Part shown: positions 15,890 through 18,173 of the stretch, in pieces | How positions within the stretch are numbered: position 1 is the first letter of the stretch | Layout of the letters: the number at the start of each line of letters is the position of its first letter | DNA from: UBA2330 sp035443185 | GTDB lineage: Bacteria > Bacteroidota > Ignavibacteria > Tepidaquicellales > Tepidaquicellaceae | Direction of reading: 5' to 3' | Assembly (NCBI GenBank): GCA_035443185.1 | Contig: DAORRV010000074.1 | Coordinates: 1 to 18,173 of the forward strand | Length of the DNA: 18,173 nucleotides | The notes under the pieces: generated by a model | The model's input: only the letters and a program-made list of their open reading frames with translations | What the model was told of the DNA's origin: nothing | Databases searched by the model: none | Program-made: the position numbers and the translations under genes

Positions 15890-16387
15890 TCACCCGAGTT
15901 CTGCATTATTTGCTTTCAAAATCAAAGAAAGTTGTCCAATATGCATCGGTTCGTGTCTGATTGCATGCATAATCAAAGTTTTTTTTGATTTTGAACCGCC
16001 GATTGTGAAATTAAAATAATTATCTTTTTCTAAATCTTCGTCACTTAGTCCCCGAATTATTTCCATAGCTTTTAAATGTACTAATTCGGATTGTTTTTGA
16101 ATCTCTTCAAGCGAAGGCGGAGATTCGATCGATTTTGGATCTGAGTCATAAGCAAACTTTTCCAGCCAGTCAATCTCCATATCCTGATCAGCAATTCCCT
16201 GTATTATCAGAGAATGTTCTGTCCATACAAGATGGGCAAAAAGCCAGTAAGCATTGTTGATATCAACGTTGTCAATTTTATGTTCGGTCATATACTGGCT
16301 GTCGTCTAATTTGGAAAAATAAAATTTGGTAAGATTTCTGACACATTCAAAAGTATCGGCAAGTGTATTTGCAGTTAAATTATTCAT
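15890..16387 (-). CDS. DinB-family metal-dependent four-helix protein
   Basis: 165 residues. The DinB/YfiT fold is an up-down four-helix bundle with a three-His metal site. Here the triad is H52 (YWLFAHLVWTEH), H145 and H149 (AIRHEPMHIGQLSLI), the last motif being the family's best signature. The family includes thiol-dependent S-transferases (for example bacillithiol- or mycothiol-linked) and many proteins of unknown substrate, so I assign no reaction and no symbol. Transcribed alone: 171 bases from the efp start, and divergent from GAPDH with 137 bases between starts. No Shine-Dalgarno. Confidence 0.85.
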   Translation of the reverse strand: MNNLTANTLADTFECVRNLTKFYFSKLDDSQYMTEHKIDNVDINNAYWLFAHLVWTEHSLIIQGIADQDMEIDWLEKFAYDSDPKSIESPPSLEEIQKQSELVHLKAMEIIRGLSDEDLEKDNYFNFTIGGSKSKKTLIMHAIRHEPMHIGQLSLILKANNAELG

Positions 16388-16468
16388 GATTTGAATATTA
16401 AAAATTTTCCTAAAACTATGTAAAATTGATTTAATATTAAAGGTTTTAAATTGATTCTGAAAAGCGAT

Positions 16469-16499
16469 TTGAGTAATTTACAACTGCATTTTTTATAAA
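16469..16499 (+). promoter_or_regulatory. Candidate promoter of the GAPDH gene
   Basis: TTGAGT (16469-16474) and TATAAA (16494-16499) are separated by 19 bases, or TTTATA two bases earlier gives 17. Either would start transcription about 20 bases before the ATG. The region is so AT-rich that chance matches are likely. Confidence 0.25.
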
Positions 16500-16512
16500 T
16501 TTAAAGAGTAAT

Positions 16513-16518
16513 GGAGGT
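16513..16518 (+). promoter_or_regulatory. Strong Shine-Dalgarno of the GAPDH gene
   Basis: GGAGGT lies 6 bases before the ATG at 16525. It is one of only two clear Shine-Dalgarno sequences in the window and supports this start and high expression. Confidence 0.85.
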
Positions 16519-16524
16519 AATTTA

Positions 16525-17517
16525 ATGGCTTTAAAAGTCGGTATAAATGGTTTTGGAAGAATAGGAAGATTAGTTCTTAGAAGAATGTTGGCAGAAGGTG
16601 GATTTGATATAGTAGGAATAAATGATCTTACGGATAACAAAACTTTAGCCCATTTATTTAAATATGATTCGATCCACGGAAGATTTAACGGAGATGTAAA
16701 ATTAACGGAAAATGGTATGAGCATAAACGGAGATGAGATCAAGATCACGTCAGAAAAGGATCCGACAAAACTCGGCTGGGGAGATCTTGGAACAGATGTC
16801 GTGATCGAATCGACAGGTGTATTTACTTCAAAAGAAAAACTTAAACTTCATCTTGATGCAGGAGCAAAAAAAGTCATACTTACAGCACCTGCTAAAGATC
16901 AGCTCGATGCTACAGTTGTACTCGGTGTAAATGATTCTGTGTTAACTCCTGACATGAAGATCGTTTCAAATGCTTCATGTACAACTAACTGTCTTGCACC
17001 AATGGTGAAAGTTTTAGATGACAATTTCAAGATCGTAAAAGGTTTTATGACAACTATTCATTCTTATACAAATGATCAGGGCTTACTCGATCAGCCTCAC
17101 AGTGATCTCCGCAGAGCCAGAGCCGGCGCGATTAATATCATTCCTACATCGACCGGTGCAGCAAAAGCAGTCGGCGAAGTACTTCCTCATATCAAAGGAA
17201 AGCTCGACGGATTCGCGCTGAGAGTTCCGACTCCTGATGGATCACTTACTGATTTTGTATGCGTTACAGAAAAGGAAACTACAAAAGAAGAAGTAAATGC
17301 AGCAATGAAAAAGGCTTCTGAAAATGAAATGAAAGGGATCCTTGAATATACTGAAGATCCAATAGTTTCAAGCGATATAGTAGGAAATTCCAGTTCATGC
17401 ATATTTGATTCTCTCTCAACAATGGTCAGCGGAAATCTCGTAAAGGTAATTGGTTGGTATGATAATGAGTGGGGCTATAGCTGCAGAGTAGTTGACCTGA
17501 TCAAAAAAATATCTTAA
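16525..17517 (+). CDS. gap: Glyceraldehyde-3-phosphate dehydrogenase, type I
   Basis: 330 residues, normal length. It oxidises glyceraldehyde 3-phosphate to 1,3-bisphosphoglycerate with NAD+ and phosphate in glycolysis. NAD-binding GINGFGRIGRLVLRR (6-20) and the aspartate in GINDLTD (D34, which suggests NAD rather than NADP preference) are present. The catalytic C152 is in SNASCTTNCLAPM and the base H179 in TTIHSYTNDQ. The phosphate-site sequence RRARAGAINIIPTSTGAAKAVG and the C-terminal WYDNEWGYSCRVVDL are also complete. Codon use is clearly biased and rich in GATC (17 by my count). The small membrane gene follows 27 bases downstream, with only an AT-rich palindrome (17517-17538) between. 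Confidence 0.98.
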   Translation: MALKVGINGFGRIGRLVLRRMLAEGGFDIVGINDLTDNKTLAHLFKYDSIHGRFNGDVKLTENGMSINGDEIKITSEKDPTKLGWGDLGTDVVIESTGVFTSKEKLKLHLDAGAKKVILTAPAKDQLDATVVLGVNDSVLTPDMKIVSNASCTTNCLAPMVKVLDDNFKIVKGFMTTIHSYTNDQGLLDQPHSDLRRARAGAINIIPTSTGAAKAVGEVLPHIKGKLDGFALRVPTPDGSLTDFVCVTEKETTKEEVNAAMKKASENEMKGILEYTEDPIVSSDIVGNSSSCIFDSLSTMVSGNLVKVIGWYDNEWGYSCRVVDLIKKIS

Positions 17518-17544
17518 TTTTAAAAAATATTTTAAAATAAAAAT

Positions 17545-17808
17545 ATGGATACTGCATTTTTAGTTATCAGTCTTTTTTTACCCCGGACTACACTTATAAT
17601 ATATTATCTTTTTTTACAGATTCCAATGAATACAGTACCATTCATAGGCGATATACTCTTGACGGTTTTTATTCCGCGCGCACTGATTGTGATTTACATA
17701 GCACAGAATCTGGGAACAGATTCACCCTGGTTTTGGATACATCTTGTAACAGCAGTGCTTGTTTATTTCGGCGGCGGGAAGAAGTATAAGGATTACAGAA
17801 GAAAATAA
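17545..17808 (+). CDS. Small hydrophobic membrane protein, unknown function
   Basis: 87 residues with about three hydrophobic stretches: ~3-26 (AFLVISLFLPRTTLIIYYLFLQ), ~32-53 (PFIGDILLTVFIPRALIVIYIA) and ~62-75 (WFWIHLVTAVLVYFGG), then a basic tail GGKKYKDYRRK. The conserved-looking prolines and the arginines inside hydrophobic segments suggest real protein coding rather than chance. I do not recognise a family. It follows GAPDH by 27 bases and may be co-transcribed with it. An ATG at codon 28 is an alternative start. No Shine-Dalgarno. Confidence 0.65.
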   Translation: MDTAFLVISLFLPRTTLIIYYLFLQIPMNTVPFIGDILLTVFIPRALIVIYIAQNLGTDSPWFWIHLVTAVLVYFGGGKKYKDYRRK

Positions 17809-17904
17809 TTTTAAGATGTGTTTTTTTATTTTAATTAAGACCGTTTCTGATTTTATTTTCATTAAGATATTTTTGAATTTTTAAAAAAGTACAAGTTTAA
17901 GGAC

Positions 17905-17935
17905 TTGAATAACTATGATTATAAAATTATTTTTG
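17905..17935 (+). promoter_or_regulatory. Candidate Bacteroidetes-type promoter of tRNA-Gly
   Basis: TATTTTTG (17928-17935) matches the Bacteroidetes -7 consensus TAnnTTTG exactly, and TTG (17905-17907) lies 20 bases upstream, the expected -33 spacing. The implied transcription start is a few bases before the tRNA 5' end at 17944. The remainder of 17809-17943 is AT-rich with nothing else recognisable. Confidence 0.5.
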
Positions 17936-17943
17936 TAACGTTT

Positions 17944-18016
<73 letters not shown>

Positions 18017-18115
18017 CTTTTCTTTTTATGTTCGTTCGTATATGTTATTTTCATATTCAGCTTTAATAATTTGAAATGATTGAACATTTAAAGTTCGAAA
18101 TTTAAAATTAAATTT

Positions 18116-18173
18116 GGTGTGGTACCCAAGTGGCTTAAGGGGAAAGTCTGCAAAACTTTTATTCGACAGTTCG
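18116..18173 (+). tRNA. tRNA-Cys (anticodon GCA), cut by the window end
   Basis: The acceptor 5' strand GGTGTGG is followed by TA, a D arm with CCC...GGG, and an anticodon stem AAAGT/ACTTT holding the loop CTGCAAA (anticodon GCA). The run ATTCGACAGTTCG leads into the T arm, where the window ends. The sequence closely follows the usual bacterial tRNA-Cys pattern. It lies 99 bases after tRNA-Gly; the two may share a transcript. Confidence 0.93.

Noticed and set aside
18109..18116. TAAATTTG as a promoter -7 element for tRNA-Cys
   Set aside because: It overlaps the first base of the tRNA, so transcription would start inside the gene.

Overview
The window reads as chromosomal DNA of a low-GC member of the Fibrobacteres-Chlorobi-Bacteroidetes (FCB) group. 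The best guess is an Ignavibacteria/Chlorobi-like lineage. The grounds are a secreted protein with a type IX secretion (T9SS) C-terminal sorting domain, a PorV/PorQ-type outer-membrane barrel, a GWxTD-domain protein, an EF-P with the tip sequence RTPGNLRAF (which I recall from green sulfur bacteria), a Bacteroidetes-type TTG...TAnnTTTG promoter before a tRNA, and the near absence of Shine-Dalgarno sequences. The lineage is inferred from family content, not from a search.

Layout. (1) Bases 1-3353, rightward: the 3' part of a large T9SS cargo gene, an intergenic hairpin, a porV/porQ-like gene with a clear Shine-Dalgarno, then a strong rho-independent terminator. (2) Bases 3448-8005, rightward and tightly packed: GWxTD-domain lipoprotein/periplasmic-type protein, YbbR-domain protein, CPBP-family membrane protein, pdxJ (vitamin B6) and an lptB-type ABC ATPase (LPS export). 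(3) Bases 15718 down to 8034, leftward, seven genes with gaps of 1-59 bases: efp, accB, accC, a three-helix membrane protein of unknown function, a FabI/FabL-like enoyl-ACP reductase, a 1136-residue tubulin/FtsZ-superfamily protein ending in a SHOCT motif, and an FmdB-type zinc-ribbon protein. (4) Bases 15890-16387: a leftward DinB-fold gene. (5) Bases 16525-17808, rightward: GAPDH and a small membrane protein. (6) Bases 17944-18173: tRNA-Gly(GCC) and the first three quarters of tRNA-Cys(GCA).

Most of the window is housekeeping: envelope biogenesis, fatty-acid initiation and elongation, glycolysis, translation. The most unusual object is the tubulin-like protein. It keeps recognisable T1, T3 and T4 nucleotide-binding loops, is about three times the size of FtsZ, carries a C-terminal SHOCT motif, and is one base away from a zinc-ribbon gene at the end of a fatty-acid-synthesis gene run. 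That setting suggests, but does not prove, a membrane- or envelope-linked cytoskeletal role.

No CRISPR array, insertion sequence, phage gene or defence cassette was seen. No stretch over 300 bases lacks a gene; the longest gaps (15719-15889, 16388-16524, 17809-17943) are AT-rich and hold only the sites listed.
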